Below, piece after piece: positions 49,227-61,902 of a DNA stretch of 64,000 nucleotides. The notes beneath the pieces were generated by a model. That model saw only the letters and a list, made by a program, of their open reading frames with translations. It did no database searches and had not been told where the DNA came from. Origin of the DNA: Hetaerina americana (taxonomy: Eukaryota; Arthropoda; Insecta; Odonata; Calopterygidae); assembly GCA_022747635.1 (NCBI GenBank), contig JAKTNV010000003.1:93975290-94039289 (forward strand). The letters run 5' to 3'. The position numbers were made by a program, and so were the translations under genes. The stretch's first letter is position 1; each line of letters begins with the position of its first letter.

Positions 49227-52200
49227 CGTGCTATATAAATGATCATCCATAATTGAAAGCTTTCCTTCATATCCGTTTAAAAAACTATATTTCAATTTCA
49301 ATAGCTAAAATAAGCATGCAATATTGTACCACGCCTACATTCTCCAAATGCAAGGACTTTTTATCAGCGATAAATTGATTCAAAACGCATGTGATGCTGA
49401 TTCATATTTTTGAGAGGACAAGTGAAAAAGGAACTCGAATTCTGTACATGAGTCGCTATTGAAAATTTTTCATTGGATTGTGAAAATGTTGGAATTTCTC
49501 GAGAGCAAAGAAAATTGATAATTGAATATTAAATGGATGATGAGATAAACACAACATTTGTTATTCAGCAACGTATTGAATTTAATTTTAAATTCACGGG
49601 ATATATTTATTTGTTGTTTCACCCCCTTGAAAATCTCATTTTTACACATCATGATCAGCGAATTAACCTACATCTAAAATAGACATCAATAGCTGTAGAT
49701 AAAATTGAATACTCAGAAATAGATAACTGTGTCAATACTGGTACAGGCTGGTTTGTATAATGATTTTTAATCTTGTAAAAATATGAAGAGAAAAATGTTT
49801 TTTACTCTTTCGTATTATTTCAGTGAAAAGAATACCAAATTAGTGGAAATTTGATTTAAAATCTTTAAAGTAAAAAAATAAAACAAAATATTTTCCTTAA
49901 AAAATCATTTTTAAGCAATCCTTTTAAAACCCTCAAATGAGCATTGATTTTAAAGTTAGTCTTACAAAGAAATGAAACCCCTTTATGCTATAATTTATAA
50001 TATATTTTATAAGTTAAAGTTAGGAAATAAGTGAAATCAACATAAAACTCACAAGAATGGTATTTACATATTGTAAATCTTAATCTACCACAATATTTGA
50101 CTTTATTAGAGCCATAAATAAGTAAACGATACACCGACAGTAAATAGAGTAAAGATTCAATGATTTTTTAAATTAATTTACGGTAGAGGGAATCAATCAA
50201 CTCAACGCATGCAAGAGGTTGGTTTTCTTATTGCATAACCTAAAGATATCTTAGTGTGGGAAATAATTCGCTCATTTTATTTTCAATTAATGTATTTTAG
50301 TATAAAATCTAAATTACCACGGAATTTGATGAATCCGAGATTATTTTTAGGTGTATTTGAGAATTAGGTTACGTAACTGCCTCTTACATTTTCTTTACAC
50401 AGAAATTATGTGCCACGGCAACGATGTATTACAATGGTTGCCAGGGCATCAGCAATTAGCTATTTTATGACTTCGAAAGTTTACATTTTTGTAGGAATTT
50501 ATTGTAATAAAACAGAACAGGAAAACATATACATACACATCATAAATCTTAGGTGCATAGCATTATTTGTGCTCTAATCATTGTTGTGTTATGTTATTTG
50601 AATCTTCCGTATGATGCTATCCAATCGATAAATCTAAGGAGTAGTCAAATGAAAACCGAACCCCCGCCATAAAACTGAGTCCGCACAAATGGTGGCAACA
50701 TTGTTATTACGTATCGATACTTCCATCACAGTGGTAGGAGAATTGCATAGTGACAACTCACGTAAATGTTGGGCTATATCCTTATCGGTGCGAGGACTGG
50801 TCAAGTTTGTTTGCCCGTTAGGTATTCATTTAACTGCTCCTCATATCTTCTTCCAATACATTTCGCGAATTTTATTTTTCTCTCAGTGTCAGACACTAAA
50901 GCGCATCGCAGCTCATAGTCGAAGCTTGAGTAAAAAATGAGTATTTTTTACAATAATTCTGGTGGTTACTTTTTAACTGAAAACATATTCGGCGTAGCTG
51001 ATATCTGAATATATAGATCGCAAACAATAGCCGTGTTTATCAAAAATCAATATGCATATAATTCTGTAAAATATTCTTACTTTTCCTTTTAATTTCCCAT
51101 GCACTGCTAACCTTAAGAAAGCTCTGGGTATTAACTAAAGTATAATCTGCAGGAAATGTTAAAGTTAAGAAAACCAGGATTAATACACACGTTAGTTATG
51201 CAGCGTTGGGCTATTTTTATTTCAACTGTGTTATATGATGTTGCAATTCAAGTTTTAACGCGTAAATTTCATCAACACCTTAGGTTCAAACCAAAATATT
51301 ATTAATTTTACGTAAGAGTACTCTGCAGCCTGTTACAGACATATGAATGGCCTTTAGGCATCAGCGTGGTCGAAATATTATTTCAAACCTATTATTCATA
51401 CCAACTTTTTCCGTTTTTTAAGTAAAAAAATAAAAAAATCAATCATTTAAATCAGTAGCTCGGTAGATTTACTTTATTTCTTTCGACATCAGTCAATGAT
51501 CGCATTTGCAAGGGTAATAAAAAATAAATTGTCATTTAATTTATAATTGAAATCTATATCTGCTTATATTAATTGCTTAGTATCTTGTCTAAGCATTTTT
51601 TTAATGAAAAATAATTCATACAACCGCTCATCTTCATAAAATCACTAAATTAAGTATGTCATGAGGAAAAATAAAAATTTTTGTTCTTCGTGATCTCTTT
51701 TTCTTGTATTTTGAAATGTTAGAGAGGGATTTTAAGGCTGAAAAGAAACACTAAGACGTAGACCCTATTTTCATTAATAATACCGTAGTTAATGAACTGG
51801 AAAGAAATGAAGTGAGTGTAGTCATCATGATTTCTTATTTCAATGACTCCCAATCTTATCGTGCTGCAGCCAACGCAGGTGTTTTCAGAACTATCGGTGA
51901 GCCAGGATCTAAAAACAAAATAATTCTCTTTAGAGTAAGATTTTAATGAGTTTAAAACATGACTGAATTTTGTATACATGTTCTATGGCGACATTGCTTC
52001 CAGGTAACAAAGAAAGTATGCTGTTCTTTTTTTTTAAATATCGTTGCAGCACTCAACGTAAACCACCAATGTAAAGCTCTCTTTCCTGTAAGATAAATAA
52101 ATGTAACAGCTCCCTCCACGCTAAGTGTCTATTTTTGTTAAGTACCAATGGGAAATTAATAATGCTCCATACTCTTATGTTGAATTAATTACCTTAACGA

Positions 52201-53446
52201 CCCCACAGCACTGCACGGGCCATTCTAGATCTAGAAACTAGAATCCAGATCTGTTTGTGATAATATGAGCACGTTGGTGTATTTGTTAGAATGATTATCG
52301 CACGAAGGAGTAGTCGTGTCTGCGAGTGTATTCGCCACGACTCTAGCACTTAAGGTTAAAGAGCTGGAAAACCTGACAGCTGCTGTAATGCTATATTTGC
52401 TAACGACAACTTTTAAAACAATCTCTAAAAACATATTTTATTATGATTCTTACACACCCTTTGACCGATTTACCTCAATACCTTGTGCGAAAGAGAATAA
52501 CAGTTGTGACAAGTATGCAAACTTTCTTGAATAGCAACGTTTTTGCATTAAAGTATTTCATCTCGAATTCAACATTGCTGGGTATTTTGGGTGTTTGGAA
52601 CGTTATAAACTCATCGCTTATATTTTTTAGTACAAACCTCGTTTATCCGAATGGAACTTAACGATGTTAAACAGTTGAAGCAAATGATAACACTCAAGAT
52701 CCACTTGGGTACAATAACAGCTAAGTAGCGTATCTGATACTGTAAAAAAATTACAGGGCAAAGGTTCATAGGGTAATTAATTCAGCATAAGAGGAAGAAA
52801 AATTCTTCATTTCCTATTGGCACTTTACAAAAAGAAACACTAAACATGGGGGGAGCTCTTACATTTATCTACCTTACAGGCAAGAGAGCTTAATATTGGA
52901 CATTTTAGGAAAGATGTAATTGAGTTTTCAAAAAAAAAAACGTAAATTTTCCGGAATCGTGAATTGGGACTTTTTAGCTATAGAGTGCTCGATTAGGGTC
53001 ACCCCTAGATACCTAAAGGGCAAAAATCAAATCAGAGAATGAAATGGAGACGGCTTTCTAGAATGAAACTGATTTTTCATTTGAAAAATTATTTCATACG
53101 CAAAAGTATTAATTCAAATTGCACACGCATTTATTTAGTTCTTATATTCATTTAAGCTACATGGGCTAAAAAGAACAGACAGTGAGGATTATACCGGATG
53201 TTCCCGGTTTTTTGAGCAATGCTTTTATTATGATACGCGAAAGTCCGTGTGTCACATGACATAAAAGAGGAAAAATTGGAGAAATTTGTAGAATATGTCC
53301 ATAAGAACAGTGCAGAGCTGAGTCAAATTGGAGCAATAATGAAGGTGAACTTTTTTTTAGCCGTCTTTGACGGCTTCATCCACCCTCCCATCGAAGGAAT
53401 CAAATTATTTTTTTGGGTATTATTTAGACACAACCATTACTATTGC
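49227..53446. other. AT-rich stretch without a recognisable gene
   Basis: At 50634 the sequence AGTAGTCAAATGAAAACCGA resembles a mariner-type terminal repeat, but I found no partner. Short frames at 50689-50940, 52316-52661 and 53249-53449 have no domain. Confidence 0.45.
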
Positions 53447-53613
53447 TAATAATGAACAAATAGACCGAACTTGTCCATTAGATATTCATTTAAGCCACTC
53501 CTAGTTTCGATGCACTACGTCATATTCATGACCTACAGATGATATAGTACATCGAAACCGGTCATGAATCAAATAAATATACAGTGAAAATTGCGACTAT
53601 TTGTTCATTATTA
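53447..53613. repeat. Small fold-back repeat
   Basis: The ends are a perfect 17-bp inverted repeat, TAATAATGAACAAATAG at 53447-53463 and its complement at 53597-53613. A second inverted pair lies inside (TTTCGATGCACTAC near 53504 and GTACATCGAAAC near 53548). No coding sequence. It may be a miniature inverted-repeat element; the target duplication is not clear. Confidence 0.55.
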
Positions 53614-56600
53614 CGTTAAAATTCCACAGCATCACGCCTGTAACTACGCAATCACTAATTCTCCCTAAAAAAAGATGTTGTTTATCGATGATTTCAGTGA
53701 AAAGTCCTGTGCACGATTGAGATTTGGCTGGTGCAGCTTCAGTATGCTAGCTTATAATATCCCGAGTGTAAGCCCAAATTACTGTTGTAGAGTGGCGAAA
53801 GATTTTTCAGTGATTTTTATGTGCTATTTTGACTTCACAAGGAAAAACTTTACAGTAAGACAGTTGATAAGCGCTCTACAGTATCCATCTCATTGAAATG
53901 TCTACCTTTTGACTACCTGGTACCTTCGATATCGTCGCCAGCATCATCCTCATCGTTTCATTTTATCCTAATTACTGCGATCAATTGTCCTCTAGACTTC
54001 CAGGATGTCGTCGTCTAGGACTTCTATGGTGCTAATTAACTCCAGTATACCCTCTTTCGAAAATTATAATTACTTTGTGGAGGACTAAATACATCAATAG
54101 CCGTTAACGATAAAATTTCCTCAGGACCCCCATATTCTATTAGTATGAATTATATCATGCAAAAAATAAGTGGCACAGTGGCTGGAGAAAAAACCCGACT
54201 TATTTGCGACCAGTACAACCCTCAATACAGCAAAAGAGCGATTGAATAGTCCATAAAAATAAGTGGAATCGTGCTTTTGAGCTAAGGTAAGTTGGAGTCA
54301 CTTGGAGTGGTTTCTATGAACAGCAATACTGAGTTGAATTGAGATTTTTATTCAGTTAAAATCTGAGATGAGTATCATTTAAGTACATAAGTACATTCTG
54401 GAACTTTCACTCGGATTGGACCTTAGGGTTTAAATTGAACCCGAAATTGGGGTAGTTCGATAATTTTATTTCCTCAAATTCAAAAATTAATCTTGTTGGT
54501 GAGAACAAGTTGAAGCAAAATCATAATCCTGAATATTTTGGGTTGAATGCACCTCACCATTACCATTGCACCGTGGCCAAAGGTGCCGATGACACGAAAC
54601 ACATTTAGTGACAGCCTAACTATCGCATTCTAGCAAAAAGAGAACATAGTATGTGAATTTTATGCCCCAACAAGGAGAGATTCTATATTATATTTTTAAA
54701 AGCATAACTCACGGTATACGTGACCAGTTAAAACTGTAAAGAGCAAAGCTCCACATAGAAAGGATAAAGAAATTTCAAATTCATTTCCATCCACACTCAC
54801 TCATAATTCATAAAAATGGTGAAATATTATATCGGAAGCATAGGGTCGAGTGTAGATACTCAAACATTTCGAGTAATCCCCTGATTGGAAGCCTTAATTT
54901 TTTTCTCCCTCGGGATCACGACCCAGTTTCGGTTTGCGTAATGGTCGAAGGTTTTTTTAACTCTCCTCTTTGGAGACCTCAACCTCCTATTCATTAATCA
55001 GAAGTGCCATATGGCGCAGGATGATTTAAATTGCCCTGCATATTTACGTGTATTTCCTATCACGCTGTAAAATTTGTGAGATAGTGACACAGTAAAAGTT
55101 TAAGATGGAGTTTTCTTAATTTATAATTCTTATTTGTTAATTATTAAGATAAAAATACCGTGGATATTTATAAACAAGTCTAAAGCAAAATTTATGAAAC
55201 GGAAATTTATAAATTGAAAAATAATCCCTGGTTTTTCATGCCCAAAAGGTAACTGACTACTAAAAAGCCGCCAATAAAAGTGGTTATTAATAAATTTATC
55301 GTATTAACTAACGTTTATTTGAGATGTGCGCCAGAATTTCCTTACTATGGTTTTTATTCTGTGGCGATTTTGGGCGAGGCAATAGTAGTTCTATGGTTTC
55401 CGCATTTTAAAATTAGTAATAGAGCAAAAAGCTTTCCTGGAAAAAGGCACGAGATGCACTTCATCGGACTTTATTAAAATAAAATTGGACCAATTATTCA
55501 TTTAACCTTCCAAAGGTTAGGTTTATAAAAGGAATTGATTGGAATGAAAAATTCTGATATTGATGAAATTTTGTTCCGGCTACTGGAGACGATGCTAAAA
55601 GTTGTTTAATTCATTTAGTGAGTTGTTCGATAAACCGATAAATTTGTAATCCACCGCTGAAATGCAAGACGTCATTTTATAGAGAGGAATCCAAGAAGGA
55701 TAAGGAGTAAAACTAGGGTCGACAATTACCTACTATAGTAAGTGAAATAATAAGCACAAGGGTCCCTCAATGATCAAAACCTTTCAGCAGTTCTTCAGTA
55801 ATTCAAGGCACTAATTTCCGTCAGCCAATTATATATTAATATGGTTCGAGGTGAAGACATCACGTGATTTATTTATACGGATGGAAATTAAGTTACCAGG
55901 AAAGACCGTTTGACAACTTTTGGTGCCTGTCTGATTTATTCCGAAGGTTTAATCCGTAATTTCCCATCGTTAATAACCAATTTTCTGACATGCGACCCAT
56001 TCACCATCAAAGATCTAGACTTCTATTCCATTAACCGTTTTTTTTTTTCAATCGAGGATGAAAAGAACCCAGATTCTCTTACCTTTCATTCGTGGTGCAC
56101 GACAGTAGGTGCTGCAGTAATCATGAAGGAGGTTCATTAGAGTGGCATTATTAATGTCCCTTCTATAAACCCTAATCACGCTTGCATCGGGACAGTCGCA
56201 GATCGGAGGGTAACCCTTAATTCCTTCAATTTATCCCCGTCTCATCAAATCTAGATTCCCATAATTTCCTTGGATTCTGAACTCAGTGCGAGGGGAGAGA
56301 GGATGGCCTGGGTGGGGTTCCGTGGTGCTTGGTGGGTGAAAATTGGGAGGGTGAAAGAGGAAGGAGTTGGGGAAAAGTACGAGGGAGTGAGAAGGAAGGA
56401 AACTCCAGCCAATTTGAGCCCATGGCTCTACATCTTCTGCTTGACACTCAGAAAAGCCAACGGTGTTCCGGTTTTACATTTGCACGCGTTGATCCTCCTG
56501 GATCCACCTCTTTCTGTCTACCTGTTCCAACATCTTTTCTAAAAACTCAGAGGTCTCCGAGAACATTCCCTCCGGACCGCATGTAGCTCCAACGCTTTTT

Positions 56601-57460
56601 TCCTCTCATTTCCTAACTGAAACTGTCATTGCTCTAACACGACTGCCTCGAAAATTTTATTACTCCCCCAGGATATCCTTTCACTGATCAATGGGAAATT
56701 TTCAAAAAATGTTCTTTCGTGAAAAGGTTAATAAAGTCATTTATAAAACAATGAAGGATGTCAGAACGGATATACCGTCAACGAAAGAAAATATAAACAA
56801 ATTGAGTTATAATGTGAAATATTATTTTAAAAATATTGTTCGTTTTTAAACTATCAGAATTACAACTAAAATATTATATTCATGCAATTGCTCCTTCTCA
56901 ACTTAATTTTACTGCATCAATGCCGTAAAAGTAGTCTTATAAGGCACCCAAGCTATTAATTTTTGCTATGAAGGCTCACCGTAATCAATTTACTGGGTAA
57001 TGTTATTCCAAATCCTTCCGAAACAAATTCAAGCTATCATAAAATATTACATTAACTCAGATGTTTAATTCACTCAACTTAAGATTATGAATCCGACTTA
57101 CTGTGTTCCCAGGAGGAAAGCATAATTGCTATCTTTGGTCTACACATTTGATGGAAGTTCTCTGCAACTCGGAAATGAAATCACTTAATGATGGTTCCGC
57201 TACGATTTTTAAGCATGTGACAAAAATGCTCTATATCCATTGTGAAAAACGTTAGATTATGCATTAGGTAATGCTAAAAAGTACAATATAATTTATCATT
57301 AATGCTTAGATGCATCAAAGAATATACTTTCTTTGAGAAACTCCAAAAATATTTTCAGAAAAAAAGTAGAAAAGAGCAAAGGAAAGCATTTCGTAATTCC
57401 ACAAAAATTAGTATGTAGTAAAGACACGGGATTTTAAAGCTAAACCAGTGTTTTTATATA
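53614..57460. other. Mostly AT-rich; no firm gene
   Basis: A GC-richer patch at 56270-56590 carries overlapping plus-strand frames (56270-56542 and 56329-56586) with no recognised domain. Everything else is AT-rich with nothing recognisable. Confidence 0.5.
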
Positions 57461-57739
57461 CATATATAAAAAATCATAAACACAGTTATCAACCAGTTTG
57501 GTAGGTGATGGTAGAGTTTAACCAGTACTAAGCTAAACGGCGTGTGAAATTCACACATAAGGGTAGGGGGGCCAGTTCCCTCCCCTGTGCCGGTTATGGT
57601 TGCCCAGGAAGATCTGGTACCCTAAAAATCAAAAAACTTGGGTGGAACTGCAGGTACCCCGAGAGGCTTGCCTGGAAATCGAACCCGGGACCTCCAGTCA
57701 GTAGTTCAACGCTCTACTCCTGGACTACCGTGACCGACA
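57461..57739 (-). mobile_element. tRNA-derived SINE family A, copy 2
   Basis: This is the reverse-strand counterpart of 24140-24420. The head has the B box GGTTCGATTTCC (near 57690-57679) and A-box-like TAGTCCAGGAGTAGAGCG. The body keeps GGTACCTGCAGTTCCACCC, CATAACCGGCACAGG and CACCTACCAAAC. The 3' end is again TTTATGATTTTTTATATATG. Scattered substitutions separate the two copies. Confidence 0.8.
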
Positions 57740-57799
57740 TGTGGATATATAATATAATTACATATAAATATAGTTCATTTATATCACACACACATATTT

Positions 57800-57801
<2 letters not shown>

Positions 57802-57830
<29 letters not shown>

Positions 57831-57834
57831 TATA

Positions 57835-57888
<54 letters not shown>
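57802..57888. repeat. (TA)n microsatellite, interrupted
   Basis: TA units with a few CA and AATTA interruptions lie between the SINE A and SINE B copies. Confidence 0.93.
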
Positions 57889-57891
<3 letters not shown>

Positions 57892-58110
57892 CATCCAAAC
57901 GGCGAACAAATACTCATTTACATAGAAACAGATATAAGGAAAAGGGATAGGAACACACATAAAGGACAAACACAGGAGAAGTGAGGAAGGCGGAATCAGG
58001 CAGATCACGAGTGTAAAACTATTTCCTTGAACTCCGGATCTTTCCACTTGCCGGTCGGAGGCTTTCAATCACTTGAGCTATCCAGGAAGCGTAATTTACA
58101 CTGAGATCTG

Positions 58111-58111
<1 letters not shown>
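57889..58111 (-). mobile_element. tRNA-derived SINE family B, longest copy
   Basis: On the minus strand the element begins near 58105 with a tRNA-like head: A box TAGCTCAAGTGATTGAAAGC and a degenerate B box GGAGTTCAAGG. It then enters the body shared with 58203-58328 and 8826-8957, ending GTTCGCCGTTTGGATGGAC before TA repeats. Both sides are TA arrays. Confidence 0.7.

Positions 58112-58198
<87 letters not shown>
58112..58198. repeat. (TA)n microsatellite
   Basis: About 43 uninterrupted TA units, lying between two inverted SINE B copies. Confidence 0.95.
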
Positions 58199-58201
<3 letters not shown>

Positions 58202-58202
58202 T

Positions 58203-58325
58203 ACTCTTGTGATCCGTTCGATTCCGCCTTCCCCACCTCTATTGTGTTCGTCCTTTATGTGTGTTCCTATCCCTTTTCCTTATATCTGTTTCTATGTAAA
58301 TGAGTATTTGTTCGCCGTTTGGATG

Positions 58326-58328
<3 letters not shown>
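58203..58328 (+). mobile_element. SINE family B, body fragment, inverted relative to its neighbour
   Basis: Nearly identical to the body of 57889-58015 but on the opposite strand, ending in the same GTTTGGATGGAC followed by TA. The tRNA-like head is replaced by the TA array. Confidence 0.75.
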
Positions 58329-58379
<51 letters not shown>

Positions 58380-58456
58380 ATATATATATATGTGTGTATG
58401 TGTGTGTGTGTGTGTATGTATTTATGTATATGCATGTATATGCATATATATATATA
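58329..58456. repeat. (TA)n with (TG)n, at the 3' end of the RTE LINE
   Basis: TA units to about 58391, TG-rich 58391-58440, then TA again, ending in T9 that borders the LINE 3' end. Confidence 0.93.
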
Positions 58457-58562
58457 TTTTTTTTTAAGGTAATCTACCGGTTAAGGTAGGTTTTTGGATG
58501 GACACAACTACCAAACAAATATTTTATTACTCCTAACAAAACACAAAATCCATCATCCTACT

Positions 58563-58970
58563 CTATATCAGTTCCCTCTTCATCTCTGAGTACTTTCTTC
58601 CTCCCTTCATCCCGTCCAACATCCCTATCCTGTTCCTTCCCTTCCCTATTTTGCCCAACATTCTACCCTCTATCACAGTCTTCAACATCCCAGTGCCGGT
58701 CAACACCCCCTTCATCCACTTTTCCTGCCTCCATAGGATTGCTCCCAACAAACCCCTCTCTTCGCCCACCATACCAAGTACTTCCTCATTTGTTTTCTTC
58801 CCTGTCCATTTCACCTTCTCCATTCTTCTCCACACCCACATCTCAAAAGCCTCCAGTCTGCGTCTATCCTCCTGCTTCAATGACCACGTTTCCGCGCCGT
58901 ACATAGCTACGCTCCATATCAAAGTTTTTACGAGTCTTTTCTTAACATCCTTACTCAACGTCCCAGTCAT
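58563..58970 (-). pseudogene. RTE LINE C-terminal extension (copy 2)
   Basis: The frame reads MTGTLSKDVKKRLVKTLIWS, MYGAETWSLKQEDRRRLEAF and then a basic region rich in Lys, Gly and Met, ending at a stop before 58563. The initial Met is internal. Copy 1 breaks off about 30 codons into the comparable region, so this is the only copy showing the full C-terminus. Confidence 0.85.
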
Positions 58971-59020
58971 TAACTCCTTCCTCCTTGTAAAAGCCTCTTT
59001 GCCTAGCGCAATTCTTCTCC

Positions 59021-59610
59021 TTACGTCCCTACTACTTTGACCGTGTCCAAAACACTGCCGAGATACGTAAACTGTTCTACCTGCTCTAGTTTTTGCCCTC
59101 CTATTTTAATGTTAAGCTTAACCTTTTTCTTTCTAGAAAATCGCATAACCTTTGTTTTATTAATATTGATTCTCATCCCATACCTGTCGCACTGAATTTC
59201 CAATTCACTCAGCAATGCTTGCAGCCCCTTGGCTGACTGACAAACTAAAGCTTGGTCATCAGCAAACCTAACTGATTTTACGAATTCCCCGCCCACTTTC
59301 ATTCCTACCTCGAGTTCTTCCCATGCCTCTTTGATCATTTCCTCTGCATACAGGTTGAACAGCAACGGTGATAATGGACAACCCTGCCTTACACCCCTTC
59401 CTAACATGCCCATCTTGACTCCCCGTTTCCCACCCGCACCTGAGCAGTCTGAGACATGTACAGGTTGCGTATTAGCCTCCTTTCCCTCCAATCTATTCCT
59501 ATTTTCTGCAATATACTCTTTAGTTTTTCCCAATTCACTCTATCAAACGCTTTTTCGAAATCTACGAAACAGACAAATACCTCCTGGTTGTATCCTATAT
59601 TCCTCTCGAT
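59021..59610 (-). pseudogene. RTE LINE reverse transcriptase core (copy 2)
   Basis: After the stop at 59611 the frame reads IERNIGYNQEVFVCFVDFEK and AFDRVNW (motif A). Past a frameshift near 59410 it holds RQGCPLSPLLFNLYAEEMIK (motif B), SVRFADDQALVC (motif C, catalytic FADD) and INKTKVMRFSRKKK. A 4-base loss at VLD|TV near 59030 ends the frame at 59021. Confidence 0.9.
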
Positions 59611-61344
59611 TTATAATCTCATTACTGCAATGGCATCACGTGTACCTCTCCCCTTCCTAAACCCAAACTGATCATCCCCTAAGTAATCATTTGCCCTACT
59701 CTCTATCCTTTTGTTTATGATCCTTAGAACAACTTTAGCTGCGTGGGATATCAAACGAATTGTCCTATAGTCCTCACATGACGTGGCCTTTACCTTTTTC
59801 GGAATCGGAACTAAAACTGCTCTCACAAAGTCTTCCGGCCAGATTCCCTCCTCATAAATGCTACGGATCAGCCCATATAGCCTCTTCCTCCCACATTTTC
59901 CTAAGCATTTTAAAAGTTCCACGGGAATGTTATCTACTCCCACGGCCTTATTTAGTTTCATCTCCCTTAATGCCCTTTCTATCTCATTGTCTAGTATGCC
60001 TGGACCTAAGCTGTCTTCCTCTACGTCATTTTCTTTTTCAATGTCTAACTTTGTTGGTCTGAGTTCTTTACTATACAGTTCTTCTATATACTCCTTCCAT
60101 CTCTCTTGGATCTTTCCTGCGTCAACTATTACCTTACCCGCCTTATCTCTAACTGTTAGCATAGCTCTTCCTTTCTTACTTCCCGATAACGATTTAACTT
60201 TGCTGTACAGCGCACCAATTTCACCCTTCCTCTGCAGACTTTCCATATCCTCGCACTGCGTCTTCCACCATGCTTCTTTTGCCTTATTTGTGTCCCACCT
60301 CAATTTATTGTTTAATTCTTTGTACTTCATTTTGCCTAATTCTGTATTTATATTCTTCCATTTTCGCCGCTCATCCATCTTTGTAATCATCTCATCCGTG
60401 ATCCATGGTTTCCTAGTCCTTTTAGCGTTAACGATTCCAATAGTGTCTTTTGCGGCTTTAGACAACCCTTTTTTGATCATTTCCCATTTTTCTTCGATAG
60501 TTATAAGCCCTTTACCATCCTCCATAATTTTCTCTACCGCCTGTTTGTATTCCTTCCTTTTCAACGCATTTAATGCTTCTACATTCCATTTTCTAACTCG
60601 CCGCCCCTGCCTTATCTTTTTGAAACGTAGGCTACATTTCATAACAACTAAATTGTGGTCTGAGTCCGCATCCGCTCCCGGGAATCTGTGGGAATTTATC
60701 ACACTGTTCCTAAACCTGTGTCTAACCAGGATATAATCTAGCTGATATCTTCCTGAGTCACCTGGCATTTTCCATGTATACCTGCGTCTTTTGTGGGGTC
60801 TAAACCAAGTGTTGGTGATTACTAACCCCTGTCTCCTGTAGAACTCAACTGCTTTCTCCCCGCGGTCATTCCTCGTGCCTAAACCGTAGTCCCCGACCTC
60901 ATCACCATCTCTTCCTTCGCCTACCGTCGCATTCCAATCCCCCATCACTATCAAATGTTTCCCTGCAGGAACACACGCGATCATGTCCTCTAACTGATCG
61001 TATATCCTATCGACCTCTTCTTCCTTATGGTTGCTCGGTGGCATGTATACCTGAATAATAACTAAGTTTGTCGGTTCTGCTTTAATCTCCACTAGTAGTA
61101 TTCTATCCGTTACCTGCTCTATGTTGACTACGCTTCTTCCAACCTCTTCATTTAATACTATGGCAACCCCTCGATGGCTCTCGTCCCCACCGCTGTATAT
61201 TATTCTATACTTATCACTCCAGTAATCCCCGCTATCTTTCCATCTCACCTCGCATAGGCCTAAAATATCTATATTTCCCCTTTCCATCTCTCGCTTAACA
61301 TTCTCCAATTTCCCTGTCCTCATCATTTTCCTAAAATTCCACAT
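59611..61344 (-). pseudogene. RTE LINE endonuclease and first RT blocks (copy 2)
   Basis: An open frame of 577 codons. The endonuclease covers about residues 10-245: CEVRW (E32), YMPPSNH (100-106), GDWNATVG (135-142) with catalytic D136 and N138, QLDYILVRHR (201-210) and SDHNLVV (228-234) with D229 and H230. All catalytic residues are in place. A basic linker follows. RT blocks begin around 462 (KAVGVDNIPVELLK, then CEDYRTIRLISHAAK and GDDQFGFRKGRGTRDAI). It ends at TAA 59613-59611 after AVMRL, although the same frame clearly continues in homologous sequence beyond it. Confidence 0.92.
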
Positions 61345-61532
61345 CCTATTCTAACTAACTTGGTCTTCTTCTCTTGCGTCTTCTGTCCTACTGCTGCCGG
61401 TTTTCCCTTGCAAGGGTTTCGTGGGATGAGGACCGCGGAAGCCTTGTCTCCCCCGCTGCCGGGCACGACACACGGCCGATTGGGCCGAGCCCCGTGGTTG
61501 CCAGGACTCAAAATATCTCTATTGTTCATCAT
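61323..61532 (-). pseudogene. RTE LINE, N-terminal start of the ORF (copy 2)
   Basis: This 69-codon frame begins MMNNRDILSPGNHGARPNRP and ends KKTKLVRIG before going out of frame. The next frame continues MWNFRKMMRTGKLENVKRE. RTE proteins normally read GTWNVR-type sequence here, so a single base seems to have been lost near 61345 and this is the true start of the polyprotein. Confidence 0.65.
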
Positions 61533-61820
61533 ATTTTTTCTTGGGAATGATAATTGAGGTGGTTTCCCGTTGCCTTCCTCAATAGTGTTTTTAACGTGAC
61601 ACCATCACTTACTGGCCGCCCCACTGGGGTCAGACGCCATTGCAGCCGCCTCACTGAGGAACAGACGCTGCGTGGACTACCTTTCGTCTGGCTCCTAACC
61701 TTCGACCTATCTGGCATGGGTGACCCTACCAGGAGCAATTTTTATTACTCCCGCCAGCACAGCTCTAGGGGCCATCGGAACGCACAAGCCCTTCCACCAC
61801 GTCAAGGTTGTAGTCCGGGG

Positions 61821-61824
<4 letters not shown>

Positions 61825-61900
<76 letters not shown>
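61825..61900. repeat. (TA)n microsatellite
   Basis: About 38 TA units next to the 5' end of RTE copy 2. Confidence 0.95.

Positions 61901-61902
<2 letters not shown>

Larger units (their letters stand above)
58457..61824 (-). mobile_element. RTE-type LINE, copy 2, nearly full length
   Basis: The element runs on the minus strand from about 61824, immediately after a TA array, to about 58457, immediately before another. It is some 3.4 kb, a normal size for RTE elements. It has a 5' leader with GACGTGGTGGAAGGGCTTG and GGAAGGCAACGGGAAACCAC, then the endonuclease, linker, reverse transcriptase, C-terminal extension and a 3' untranslated region of about 100 bases. Frameshifts near 61345, 59410 and 59030 and one stop at 59611 inactivate it. 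The copy is far better preserved than copy 1. Confidence 0.92.

Noticed and set aside
50634..50940. Mariner-like left end and an 83-codon frame
   Set aside because: No matching right terminal repeat and no transposase motif in the frame.
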